This document shows, piece after piece, positions 16,471 through 25,215 of a stretch of DNA of 64,000 nucleotides. The stretch spans positions 1 to 64,000 of the forward strand of contig NZ_JAPVLU010000030.1 of assembly GCF_027158205.1 (NCBI RefSeq), given 5' to 3'. The notes under the pieces are model-generated. The model did not search any database. It was not told the DNA's origin and saw only the letters and a list, made by a program, of their open reading frames with translations. The number at the start of each line of letters is the position of its first letter. The stretch's first letter is position 1. Source of the stretch: Streptomyces sp. H39-S7 (GTDB taxonomy: Bacteria; Actinomycetota; Actinomycetes; Streptomycetales; Streptomycetaceae). The position numbers were made by a program, and so were the translations under genes.

Positions 16471-18846
16471 GTGAACCGGTACAGCGGAACCGGGCCCGCG
16501 GACGCGTGGGCGCCGGCACTCGAACTGCTCGTCCACGGCGTCGGCGGCGCCACACCCGAAGGAATGCTCGGCGATCCGCGCACCGTGCGGGTGGCGGGCG
16601 ACGACACGGCGGGGCTCTACCGCCGCACGGCGGACGTCGACGCCGAACTCCACGAGGACGGCGAGCGGGACGCGCCGGTGCCCGAGGCCTACACCTGGTG
16701 CAATCTGACCTCGGGCAACGGCAGCCGCGCCATGTGGCTGCTGCTGACACCGTTCATGATCGTCAACCTGGCGCACTGGATGCGCCCGCCGACCGGCCGG
16801 CGCGGCCTGAACCGGACCTATGACGTGCTGGTGCGGCTCATCGCGCTCACCTTGACCCTGCTGCTGGTCGCGGCCGTCTGCGAGGTCGCCATGGACCTGG
16901 TCGGCTGGCAGTGCGCGGGCGGCGCCTCCTGCGTGCGCGGCAAGTACTGGCTCGGCTTCGCCGCCGCGCACCGGGGCGGCTGGTGGTCGGAGCCGGGCCG
17001 CCGACTCGCCCTCGCGGCCCTGGTGCCCGGCGCGCTCACCACGCTGCTGTGGTGGCTCTCGCACCGGACCTGGTACGCGTACGAGTCCCAGCGCCCGGCC
17101 ACCGACGACCGGCCCCGCACCGGCGGGCCCGCGCTGGCGCTGCCCGGCTTCTGGTACGGCCGCCGGCTGGTCGCCCGGCTGCGCTCCGCGCACACCGCCG
17201 CCGGCCTGCTCACCGTCGCGACGGCGCTGCTGGTACCCGCGCTGCGCCACGACCACGAGCACGGAGCCGGTGCGCTCATCGCCACCGGCTGGGCTCTGGG
17301 CGGGGTGATCGTCGCGCTCTCCGCCGCCGCGGTCACCGAGACCTGCCGGGCCGGGCGCAGCGAGACGGAACCGGACGAGGCAACGGATCACCGCACCGCC
17401 CGGCTGCTGCTGTGCGGCGGCCCGGCGGTGCTGGTCGCCGTCGCGGTCTACGCCGGCTGGCACCGTGCCGACTGGGTCTCCACGGGCCGGCTGCCGGCCG
17501 ACGCCGCCTTCACCGCCCTCACCCTCGTCCAGGGAGCCCTGATCGCCGCCCTGGCCGTGACGGCCGCGCTGATGCACCACGACGCGCACCGTCCGCCGGA
17601 CGCCCCCGGAATCCCCGCGCAGTCCGCGGAGCCGCCGCACTTCGGCGGCCACGCCGGGCGGGCGGTGCTGCACGGCCTCGGCGGGCCCGCGGTCGCGCTG
17701 CTCGCCTGCGCCCTGGGCGGTGTGCTGACGGGCGGTGTGTCCCAGCGGATAGCGGACTGGCTGGACCGGGGCGCGACGCCCGGCCAGGAGGGCGGGCCGC
17801 TGCGGGGGCCGCCGGCGCTGCTGACGTGGCAGGCGTCGATCATCCCGGTGCTGCTGGTCGTGCTGGTGGGCGTGGTGGCCGGCGCGGCCTGGCGGCTGTG
17901 GCGGGAGCAGCTGGCCGTCACCGAGGAGATGGCCGCGCTGTACCCGGGGGAGGCCCGGCAGCCGGCCAGGACCCGGCAGATCGCCGGGGCGATCGCCCGG
18001 GCCCGGCTGACCGACTCCGTCGCGTCGCTGGTCGCGCTGGTCTGCGGGGTCTCGTTCGTGCTCGGCGCGGGCGCCGTCGTCGGGGCGTGGATCGGCGGGT
18101 CGGGGCCGGGGGAGGCGGCGCGCGGCACTCCCGGACCCCTGCCGGACGTCGCGCGGGCCGCGCAGTCGCTGGGCTCGTGGCTGGTCGGCGCGGGCGTCGT
18201 CGCCCTGCTGGCGCTCGGGCGCCGCGCCTACCGGGACGCCTCCGCGCGCCGCACGATCGGCATCCTCTGGGACGTGGGCACGTTCTGGCCGCGCGCCGCC
18301 CACCCGTTCGCGCCGCCCTGCTACGCAGAGCGGGCCGTGCCCGACCTGACCTGGCGGATGGCCACCTGGACCGCGCGCACCGGCGGCCGGATCATCCTGT
18401 CCGGCCACTCGCAGGGCGGCGTGCTGGCGGCGGCGGCCGTCTGGCAGCTGGATCCGGCGACCCGGCGCCGGGTCGCGCTGCTCACCTACGGCTGTCCGCT
18501 GGAGCGGCTCTACGGCCGGTGGTTCCCCGCGCACTTCGGTCCGTCACAACTGTGCTCCCTGCACCGGGAGTTGAGCGCGTGGCGCAACCTGTGGCGGCGT
18601 ACCGACCCGATCGGCGGCCCGGTGCGGGTCGGCGAGGGCACGGTGGTGGACCGCGGGCCGCTCAAGGACCCCGTCGCGTACGGGCGTACGCCGCGGCATC
18701 CGCTGCCCGAGCCGGTACAGGGCCACTCCTGCTTCCCGTCCGACCCGGCCTTCGCCGCCGAACGGGCCGCCCTGCTGCGCCGGCTGCCCGCCCCGGAACC
18801 CGCGGGCCTGCCCGCTCAGGGCAGTTCCGGCAGGTCCTCCGGGTAG
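16471..18846 (+). CDS. Large multi-pass membrane protein with C-terminal serine-hydrolase motif
   Basis: A 791-residue integral membrane protein found mainly in streptomycetes by my recollection; no named family. The N-terminus carries LLVHGVGGATPEGML (about residues 19-33), the oxyanion-type motif of alpha/beta hydrolases. The middle holds many TM segments. The C-terminal soluble part has the nucleophile elbow LSGHSQGG (Ser647) and a late His752 in GHSCF. The hydrolase fold therefore seems split by the membrane region. The GTG at 16471 was chosen because it directly precedes the conserved start. It converges on the AAA+ gene with a 31-bp overlap. A lipase or esterase acting at the membrane is the likely function. 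Confidence 0.75.
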   Translation: MNRYSGTGPADAWAPALELLVHGVGGATPEGMLGDPRTVRVAGDDTAGLYRRTADVDAELHEDGERDAPVPEAYTWCNLTSGNGSRAMWLLLTPFMIVNLAHWMRPPTGRRGLNRTYDVLVRLIALTLTLLLVAAVCEVAMDLVGWQCAGGASCVRGKYWLGFAAAHRGGWWSEPGRRLALAALVPGALTTLLWWLSHRTWYAYESQRPATDDRPRTGGPALALPGFWYGRRLVARLRSAHTAAGLLTVATALLVPALRHDHEHGAGALIATGWALGGVIVALSAAAVTETCRAGRSETEPDEATDHRTARLLLCGGPAVLVAVAVYAGWHRADWVSTGRLPADAAFTALTLVQGALIAALAVTAALMHHDAHRPPDAPGIPAQSAEPPHFGGHAGRAVLHGLGGPAVALLACALGGVLTGGVSQRIADWLDRGATPGQEGGPLRGPPALLTWQASIIPVLLVVLVGVVAGAAWRLWREQLAVTEEMAALYPGEARQPARTRQIAGAIARARLTDSVASLVALVCGVSFVLGAGAVVGAWIGGSGPGEAARGTPGPLPDVARAAQSLGSWLVGAGVVALLALGRRAYRDASARRTIGILWDVGTFWPRAAHPFAPPCYAERAVPDLTWRMATWTARTGGRIILSGHSQGGVLAAAAVWQLDPATRRRVALLTYGCPLERLYGRWFPAHFGPSQLCSLHRELSAWRNLWRRTDPIGGPVRVGEGTVVDRGPLKDPVAYGRTPRHPLPEPVQGHSCFPSDPAFAAERAALLRRLPAPEPAGLPAQGSSGRSSG

Positions 18847-21212
18847 AGCAGCTGCAGTTCGTCGTGGCTCGGCTCGGTGACGTGCGCGAGGCGCCCGGCG
18901 TGCCGTTCGACCATCGCCTCGAAGGTCTGCCGGGCGGTGCGGCCGTTGCCGAAGCCCGGGCCCCGGGGGAGGGCGTTGAAGTACTTGAGGATCGCGTCGC
19001 CCGCGTCCTCGCCGAGTTGGTACTCGTGCTCGATCGCCTGCGCCTCCACGATCCGCAGCAGCTCGTCGGCGGTGTAGTCGCCGAAGGTGATGGTGCGGGA
19101 GAAACGGGACGCCACACCGGGGTTGGAGGCGAGGAAGCGCTCCATCTCGGCGGTGTACCCGGCGACGATGACCACCACCGCGTCGCGGTGGTCCTCCATG
19201 AGCTTCACGAGGGTGTCGATGGCCTCGCGGCCGAAGTCCCGCCCGGAGTCCTCGGGCGACAGCGCGTACGCCTCGTCGATGAACAGCACGCCGCCGCGCG
19301 CCCGGTCGAACGCCTCCTGGGTGCGGATGGCGGTCGAGCCGATGTGCTCGCCGACCAGGTCCACCCGGGCCACCTCGACCAGATGGCCGCGCTGGAGGAC
19401 ACCCAGCGAGGCGAGGATCTCGCCGTACAGCCGGGCCACCGTGGTCTTGCCGGTACCGGGGGAGCCGGTGAAGACCAGGTGCCTGCGCAGCGACGGCGCC
19501 TTGAGGCCGGCCTCCTGGCGGCGGCGGCCCACGGCGATCAGGTCGATGAGGGTGCGCACCTCGCGCTTGACGCTGTCCAGGCCGACGAGCGCGTCGAGTT
19601 CGCCCAGCACGTCGTCCGAGCCGCGGATCACCGGCGCCGGCTCGGGGGGCCCGGCGGAACCCTGCTGGGGCACCCCGCCCAGCAGCCCGAACGACTGGAC
19701 GGCCACCGCGGTCACCGGCGCGGCGGCGTCGGTGAGCGGGGTCTGCTCGGCCGCCCGGTCGCTGGTGCAGTCCTCGGTGACCGGGCCCGGTTCGGCGAAC
19801 TCGTAGCCGCCGCGCTCGCAGCGCTCAGTGCGGCAGCGGGTCAGGGTGCTGCGGCAGCCGTCGATGACGTGGAAGCCGTAGCCGCGGCTGCCGGTGACCC
19901 GGCAGCCGGTGAAGGTCCCGCGGCCCTCGGCCGACACGTAGAACCCGGCCTCCGCGGGGTTGGTGACCGTGCAGCGGTCCAGCACCGGGTCGGCGCCCTT
20001 GGTGACGATGACGCCGGTGGCCGTTTCGTCGATGGTGACCTGCGCGAGAGTGCCGCCGCTGCCGTGGTCGCGGAACCAGGCACCGGTGGCCGCCTCACGG
20101 ATCCGGCAGTCGTCGAGCTGGACGGTCGCGCCGTCGCTCACCGAGACCGCGGTGTTGCGCACCTGCGAGAAGTCGCTGTCCACGACGTCCGCCCGGGAGC
20201 CCCGGTCGAGGACGAACAGGGCGTCGGGCACGTCGTGCACCCGGCAGGAGTCCAGCACGGCGGCGGCCCCGTCGCTCACCCAGACCGCGGGGTAGTCGCC
20301 GGTGCTGTCGTGGATCTCGCACTGGTTGGCGTCCACCCGGGTACCGGGGTCCCACACCGACAGGCCGTTGCGGCCGAAGCGGCGGACGGCGGAGCGGGTG
20401 AGGGTGAGGACGGAACGGGCCCGCAGGTCGATCGCGTTCTCGGGGATGTCGTGGATGTCGCAGTCGGAGAGGGTGAGCACCGCGTCGGTGTCGAGGGTGA
20501 TCCCGTCACCCGTGGTGCGGTGCACCTGGCAGTCGGTGAAGTGCGCGGTGGCGCGCGAGGCGACCTGCACGCCGGTGCCCTTGATCTCGTAGACCTCGCA
20601 GCCGACGGCCTCGGCGGAGGTCCCCTCACCGGTGACCGACAGTCCCGCGCCGTTGCTGTGGTGGATGCGGCAGCGCTCCAGGCGCGGTGAGGCGCCGCCG
20701 CGCACCGAGACGCCCGTCTGGCCAGCGCAGACCACCTCGCAGTCCTCGAACAGCCCGCCGGCCGACTCCAGGACGCTGATCCCCAGGCCCGCCGGATTGT
20801 CCACGGTGCACTGGCGGACGGTGGGGCGGGCGCCGTCGCGCACCTCTATCCCGACGGCCGACCTGGTCGCGACCCGCAGCCCGGTCAGCTCCGGCGCGCA
20901 GCCCTCGATCAGCAGCGCGGCCGCCGACGTGTCCTGCCCCTCGACGGTCAGGTCCTGGACGAAGGCCGCCGCGCGCAACGTCAGCGCGACACCGGCCGCC
21001 GGGGCGATCCGGACCGAGCCCAGACCGTCCGCGGCGCGCAGGGTGACGGCCCGGGTCACGACGAGGTTCTCCCGGTAGGTGCCGGGCGCGATCGACAGGA
21101 CGTCGCCGTCGCCGGCCGCTTCCAGGGCGGCGCCCAGGGTCTCGTACTCTCCCGAACGGCGGCGCCACCGCGAGCTGCTCGTGCTGGTCACCTGCACCAC
21201 GCCATGTGCCAT
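18816..21212 (-). CDS. Right-handed beta-helix repeat protein fused to a CbxX/EccA-type AAA+ ATPase
   Basis: A 798-residue two-part protein. Residues about 25-530 form a pectate-lyase-like right-handed beta-helix: many ~23-residue repeats such as DCEVVCAGQTGVSVRGGASP and RCRIHHSNGAGLSVTGEGTS. The C-terminal AAA+ domain has Walker A GSPGTGKTT (about residues 583-591), Walker B GGVLFIDEAYALS and the sensor segment VVVIVAGYTAEMERFL. It is closest to the CbxX/CfxQ and type VII secretion EccA ATPases. ATG at 21212 (MAHGVVQVTS) begins the conserved part. It could remodel a membrane-associated target recognised by the beta-helix. It is followed upstream by an Rv1733c-family membrane gene on the same strand. 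Confidence 0.85.
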   Translation of the reverse strand: MAHGVVQVTSTSSSRWRRRSGEYETLGAALEAAGDGDVLSIAPGTYRENLVVTRAVTLRAADGLGSVRIAPAAGVALTLRAAAFVQDLTVEGQDTSAAALLIEGCAPELTGLRVATRSAVGIEVRDGARPTVRQCTVDNPAGLGISVLESAGGLFEDCEVVCAGQTGVSVRGGASPRLERCRIHHSNGAGLSVTGEGTSAEAVGCEVYEIKGTGVQVASRATAHFTDCQVHRTTGDGITLDTDAVLTLSDCDIHDIPENAIDLRARSVLTLTRSAVRRFGRNGLSVWDPGTRVDANQCEIHDSTGDYPAVWVSDGAAAVLDSCRVHDVPDALFVLDRGSRADVVDSDFSQVRNTAVSVSDGATVQLDDCRIREAATGAWFRDHGSGGTLAQVTIDETATGVIVTKGADPVLDRCTVTNPAEAGFYVSAEGRGTFTGCRVTGSRGYGFHVIDGCRSTLTRCRTERCERGGYEFAEPGPVTEDCTSDRAAEQTPLTDAAAPVTAVAVQSFGLLGGVPQQGSAGPPEPAPVIRGSDDVLGELDALVGLDSVKREVRTLIDLIAVGRRRQEAGLKAPSLRRHLVFTGSPGTGKTTVARLYGEILASLGVLQRGHLVEVARVDLVGEHIGSTAIRTQEAFDRARGGVLFIDEAYALSPEDSGRDFGREAIDTLVKLMEDHRDAVVVIVAGYTAEMERFLASNPGVASRFSRTITFGDYTADELLRIVEAQAIEHEYQLGEDAGDAILKYFNALPRGPGFGNGRTARQTFEAMVERHAGRLAHVTEPSHDELQLLYPEDLPELP

Positions 21213-21298
21213 CGGGCTGCCCTGCCCCCACCTCTTGCGTATTGCCACCGGGGGATCCACCGTAGCGTGCGCGGGGCGCTCCCCATGACGAGTCACGG

Positions 21299-21898
21299 TC
21301 AGCCGCCGGCACCCGCCCGTCCCCAGTCCTGGCCGACGCGGCTCCATTCGCGCTCCCATTCGAGCAGCCGCCGGCACATCAGCCGCCACAGCAGCAATTG
21401 CCGTACGGCCAGCAGCGACGCGCCCGTCAGAACCGCCCCGCCGATTCCGGCCAGCCCCGCGTGCGCCCTGGCGGTGGCGCGGTCCAGCGGCGGATCGACC
21501 GGCCGGCCACCGCGATCGGACCAGATGTACAGGCGGCCGTCCACCCGCTCCTGGTTCTCGACGCGGACGGTGCCGCTGCGCGCCGAACCGTCGGGCGCCT
21601 GCCAGGTCAGTACGGAGGGCCGCCGGCGCCCGCCCGCGCGGCCCGCCTCGGCCGTCCCGGCCGACGACCGGGACGCGGTGGTGACCGGGACGGCGGGCAC
21701 CAGGGCCCGCTCCGCCAGCTGATGGCGCGCGGTGCGCTGCAGGGCGCGGTTGGCCGCCTGGCCGGTGAACCAGCCGGCCACGGGCACGGCGCAGATCATG
21801 AGGACCACGGCGACCAGGCTGATCCACGCCTCGACGAGATCCGACGCGCGGCGCAGCGGATTGCGCCGCCATCGCCACCCACGCACCCTGGAGCCCAT
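21299..21898 (-). CDS. Rv1733c-family two-TM membrane protein
   Basis: A 199-residue membrane protein. The start RGWRWRRNPLRRASDLVEAW, TM1 (about 25-47), an extracytoplasmic beta-rich loop of roughly 100 residues (VLTWQAPDGSARSGTVRVEN) and TM2 (about 145-168) are the pattern of the actinobacterial Rv1733c family. Function is unknown; in Mycobacterium the founding member is a dormancy-regulon antigen. It lies 86 bp upstream of the AAA+ beta-helix gene on the same strand and could be co-transcribed with it. Confidence 0.82.
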   Translation of the reverse strand: MGSRVRGWRWRRNPLRRASDLVEAWISLVAVVLMICAVPVAGWFTGQAANRALQRTARHQLAERALVPAVPVTTASRSSAGTAEAGRAGGRRRPSVLTWQAPDGSARSGTVRVENQERVDGRLYIWSDRGGRPVDPPLDRATARAHAGLAGIGGAVLTGASLLAVRQLLLWRLMCRRLLEWEREWSRVGQDWGRAGAGG

Positions 21899-21992
21899 GG
21901 AGCAGCACTCCCTTCAACCGTTCCGTCCATCGAACGGCGTGGACCCGCGCGGGGCCGGTCGCGCGGTGGTCGCGGGAGCGATGCCCGGCGCG

Positions 21993-22820
21993 TCACTCCA
22001 GGATGGTCAACGGGTCGCCCACCCGCAGGGTTCCGGGGTGTTCGGGGATCAAATTCTGGCCGAAGATCGTCTTTCCGTCGATCCGGTGGTGCTTGGCCAG
22101 GCTGCGCATCGGTTCCCGGCCGCGTTCGGCCGTCTCCTGGTTCGTGGTCGGCACGACGCAGCGCGCGCAGCGCTTGGCGACGCGGAAGGTGACCTCGCCG
22201 ATCCTGATCCGCCGCCAGTCGTCCTCGGCCCGTGCCACGGTGCCGTCCACGACCACGTTGGGCCGGAAGCGGTTCATCGGCAGCGGCCCCTCGGCGGCGT
22301 GCGGGCCCCGCGCGACATGGGCGTTGAGGGTGTCGAGCGACGCGGTCGCGGTGAGGAGCAGCGGGTAGCCGTCGGCGAACGACACGGTGTCGCCAGGGCG
22401 GGAGTGCTCCGGGTCGACGGGGCGGCAGACCGCCGGGTCGGTCATGTACACCAGGCGCGCCGGCACGCCGAGGTAGTCGCTGAACCACTCGGTGGCCGCG
22501 TCGTCCGCCACCACGGCCTCGACCTTGTCGCGGAAGATCAGCACCGGCTCGGTCGATCCGTTCTCGGGAGGGGCCACCCGCAGGGCCTCCCGGCCGGGCG
22601 CGGTGAACCGCAGCGCGCCGCCCCCCGACGGCTCCGCGGTCACCAGCGCCGTTCCCGTGTGCTGCCGCTGCGTGATGACGCGCCCGTCGGCATCGACCAG
22701 CATCCACCTGCGGTCTCCGGCGAGCCCCCACGGCTCCACGTCCGCCGCTTCGGGGGCAAGGCCGCGAAGCGATTTGACCGGGTAGATGTACAGGGCGCTG
22801 AGCAGGGCGTTCATCGGCAT
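21993..22820 (-). CDS. MOSC domain protein (mARC/YcbX-like)
   Basis: A 275-residue protein with the beta-barrel N-terminal domain (LYIYPVKSLRG, WGLAGDRRWMLVD) and the MOSC domain (MNRFRPNVVVDG, RCARCVVPTTNQ, IFGQNLIPEHPG). The cysteine in CARCVVPTTN is at the molybdenum-ligating position of mARC/YcbX enzymes, so it probably binds sulphurated molybdenum cofactor and reduces N-hydroxylated or similar substrates. Start at 22820; an ATG two codons later is equally possible. It has no obvious partner reductase nearby. Confidence 0.9.
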   Translation of the reverse strand: MPMNALLSALYIYPVKSLRGLAPEAADVEPWGLAGDRRWMLVDADGRVITQRQHTGTALVTAEPSGGGALRFTAPGREALRVAPPENGSTEPVLIFRDKVEAVVADDAATEWFSDYLGVPARLVYMTDPAVCRPVDPEHSRPGDTVSFADGYPLLLTATASLDTLNAHVARGPHAAEGPLPMNRFRPNVVVDGTVARAEDDWRRIRIGEVTFRVAKRCARCVVPTTNQETAERGREPMRSLAKHHRIDGKTIFGQNLIPEHPGTLRVGDPLTILE

Positions 22821-22891
22821 AGCGGCATTTTGCCAGGGCAGGCCGCGACCCGCCCAGCCGGTTTCCGCAGCGGACTCGGTCCGCAGTGGAG

Positions 22892-23491
22892 TCAGCCCTG
22901 GTAGTAGCCCTGGTTCCCCTGGCCGAGCGGACGGCGCTGCTGGTACGGGTCCTCCGCATAGCCGTTCGGCACCTGGCGGGGCGGCACCGGACGCTGCGGC
23001 TGGCGCGCGGCCTCGTAGCCCATGCCCTGCGCGGGGGCCTGCTGCTGCGGCGGCTGCTGCACCGGATAGCTGCCGGTGGAACCGGTGTTGTAGCCGTTGG
23101 CCCCGGTGAAGCCGTTCGCCCCGTTGAAGCCGTTGTACGAGCCGCTCGCGCGCCCTCCGCCGGCCTGCTGCGGGATGTACGGCGCGGGAGTGTGCTGCAC
23201 CGGCGCGGGCTGGGGCTGGTAGCCGTTCGACGGGTAGCCGTTGGACATGCCCTGCGCCGCCGGGTACGAGGCGTACTGCGACGAACCGGACGGCAGCGCG
23301 GGGAGGGCGGCCGGCAGGGCGGGGAGGTTCCTGCCGGTCTCGTACGAGGGGTACGCGTACTCGGACGGCACCCTGATCGGGGCGATCTGGGGGGTGCCAC
23401 GCTCAGCGACGAGGCTGTCGTAGATCGGCGTGTCCGGGAAGGACGGCGCTGCGTAGTAGCCGCCACCATAGGTGCCGCGGGGGGAGCTCAT
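22892..23491 (-). CDS. DUF6643 family low-complexity protein
   Basis: A 199-residue protein of a Streptomyces-specific family. It begins MSSPRGTYGGGYYAAPSFPD and PIYDSLVAERGTPQIAPIRV, the conserved head. The rest is low-complexity Tyr/Gln/Pro/Gly/Asn-rich sequence with NGYQPQ and GFNGANGF-type repeats, likely disordered. No TM, signal or catalytic motif is visible. ATG at 23491 is the only reasonable start. It is divergent from the TerD-domain gene, which also has a Tyr/Gln/Pro-rich linker. Confidence 0.82.
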   Translation of the reverse strand: MSSPRGTYGGGYYAAPSFPDTPIYDSLVAERGTPQIAPIRVPSEYAYPSYETGRNLPALPAALPALPSGSSQYASYPAAQGMSNGYPSNGYQPQPAPVQHTPAPYIPQQAGGGRASGSYNGFNGANGFTGANGYNTGSTGSYPVQQPPQQQAPAQGMGYEAARQPQRPVPPRQVPNGYAEDPYQQRRPLGQGNQGYYQG

Positions 23492-23745
23492 GGCACTTAA
23501 GTTAAGCCCACGATGTGCTGGTTGGGGAGACCGATTAGTAGGTTGTTTTGTGTGCTGTGAGTGACGGTCGGCCCTCAATGCGAGCGAATCGATGAAAATC
23601 GGTCATCATTAAGCGCAAGATCGAGCAAAACCCGTGCCCGCAAGGCGTTACCGGCGGTCGCTCCCCGCCCCGCCGGGGCGCAGCGTATGTCCTACGGCCA
23701 GGGGTCCGGGCTACGGTGGGCGGCACCTGTGCAAAAGGGGAGAGC
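23492..23745. promoter_or_regulatory. Divergent promoter gap between DUF6643 and TerD genes
   Basis: A 254-bp non-coding stretch that includes an AT-rich segment (about 23500-23635) unusual for this window. It must hold both promoters. I see no strong operator; GATGA..TCATC near 23591-23607 is a weak inverted repeat. AAAGGGGAGA at 23734-23743 is the ribosome-binding site of the TerD gene. Confidence 0.4.
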
Positions 23746-25095
23746 ATGACGATGCGCAAGGGCACGAACGTGCCGGTGGCCGTGCCGACCGTCCGCGTGG
23801 AGCTGGGATGGCGAACGGGGCCCGGTGCCCCGGACGTGGACGCCTCCGCGCTGCTTCTGGTGGGGGGCAAGGTCCGGTCGGACGCCGACTTCGTCTTCTA
23901 CAACCAGCCGGCGCACGCGTCCGGTGCGGTACGCCATGAGGGCAAGCGCACCGCGGGTGACACGGTGACGGACACGATCTCCGTCGATCTCGGTGCCGTG
24001 GAACCGGCCATCGATACCATCGTGCTCGTCGCCTCCAGCGACGGCGGGACGTTCGGGCAGGTCCCGGGGCTGCACATCCGCCTCAGCGACCCGGCAGGCG
24101 GCGCGGAGCTGGCACGCTTCGACAGCACCGACGCGTCCGTGGAGACGGCGTTCGTGCTCGGCGAGCTCTACCGCCGCCAGGGCGCCTGGAAGTTCCGCGC
24201 GGTCGGGCAGGGCTACGACAGCGGACTCGGCGGCCTCGCCACGGACTTCGGGATCTCGGTCGACGAGCCGGCCGCCGCTCCGGCGCCGGCTCCCGCCCAA
24301 CAGGCGCCGCAGACCTACCAGCCCCCGCAGCAGCCGTACCAGCCGCCGCCCCCGGCGCCGCAGCAGTACCAGGCCCCGCCGCCCCCGCCCCAGCAGTACC
24401 AGGCGCCGCCCGCGCCGGTGCAGCCGCCTGCCGCTCCGCCGGCCGCGCCGCAGCCGGTGCGGCTCACGAAGGTGACGCTGACCAAGGAGTCGCCGTCGGT
24501 CTCGCTCACCAAGCAGGGCGGCACCTCCGGCGCGATGCGGGTGAATCTGAGCTGGCAGGTGCACAAGCAGTTCAAGGGCTGGGGGCGCAAGAGCGGGAAG
24601 CCGTCGGCCTTCCACTCCGACCTCGACCTCGACCTGTGCGCCCTGTTCGAACTCGCCGACGGCAGCAAGGGCGTGATCCAGGCGCTCGGCAACGCGTTCG
24701 GATCCCTCCACCAGCCCCCGTACCTCCATCTGGACGGCGACGACCGGACCGGCGGCTCCGAGTCCGGTGAGAACCTCACCATCAACCTCGACCACAAGCA
24801 GGCGTTCCGCAGGATCCTCATCTTCGTGACGATCTACGAAGGCGCCCGCAGCTTCGCCGGACTGCACGCGACCGTCACCCTGCAGCCGCTGAACGGCGCC
24901 CCGATCGACTTCTCGCTCGACGAGTGCACCGTGCCGTCCAACGTCTGCGCCCTCGCACTCATCACCAACCAGGGCGGTGACCTGGTGGTGCAGCGCGAGG
25001 CGCGCTACCTGGTGCCGCAGCGCGGCGTCAGCCCGCAGCGCACGGTCGACTACGCCTACGGATGGGGCATGAACTGGACACCGGGCCGTAAGTGA
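23746..25095 (+). CDS. Two-domain TerD/TerA-like protein with Pro/Gln/Tyr linker
   Basis: A 449-residue cytoplasmic protein with two TerD-type Ca-binding folds. The first (residues about 1-178) starts MRKGTNVPVAVPTVRVELGW and has ALLLVGGKVRSDADFVFYNQ. The linker (about 180-245) is Pro/Gln/Tyr/Ala-rich with YQPPQQP and QQYQAPP units. The second domain (about 246-449) starts RLTKVTLTKESPSVSLTKQG and carries DLDLDLCALFEL and ITNQGGDLVVQREARYLVP, like TerA-type proteins. Such proteins are linked to tellurite and membrane stress responses and work with other Ter genes, none of which are adjacent. Start at 23746 has a strong ribosome-binding site. Confidence 0.88.
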   Translation: MTMRKGTNVPVAVPTVRVELGWRTGPGAPDVDASALLLVGGKVRSDADFVFYNQPAHASGAVRHEGKRTAGDTVTDTISVDLGAVEPAIDTIVLVASSDGGTFGQVPGLHIRLSDPAGGAELARFDSTDASVETAFVLGELYRRQGAWKFRAVGQGYDSGLGGLATDFGISVDEPAAAPAPAPAQQAPQTYQPPQQPYQPPPPAPQQYQAPPPPPQQYQAPPAPVQPPAAPPAAPQPVRLTKVTLTKESPSVSLTKQGGTSGAMRVNLSWQVHKQFKGWGRKSGKPSAFHSDLDLDLCALFELADGSKGVIQALGNAFGSLHQPPYLHLDGDDRTGGSESGENLTINLDHKQAFRRILIFVTIYEGARSFAGLHATVTLQPLNGAPIDFSLDECTVPSNVCALALITNQGGDLVVQREARYLVPQRGVSPQRTVDYAYGWGMNWTPGRK

Positions 25096-25215
25096 CCCGG
25101 AGCACGCCGAATCGGCCATAACGGCCGCGCCCCTGTGCCACAGTGACGCCCCGGAGCGGTGGATTCCGGGGGATCCCCCCGTCGCGCTCCGTGCCGAGTC
25201 ACGAGGGGTGAGGCC

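Noticed and set aside
16911..20690. A 1259-codon open frame on the plus strand
   Set aside because: Arg/Ala/Gly-rich shadow crossing the membrane hydrolase and antisense to the AAA+ gene; no domain motif.
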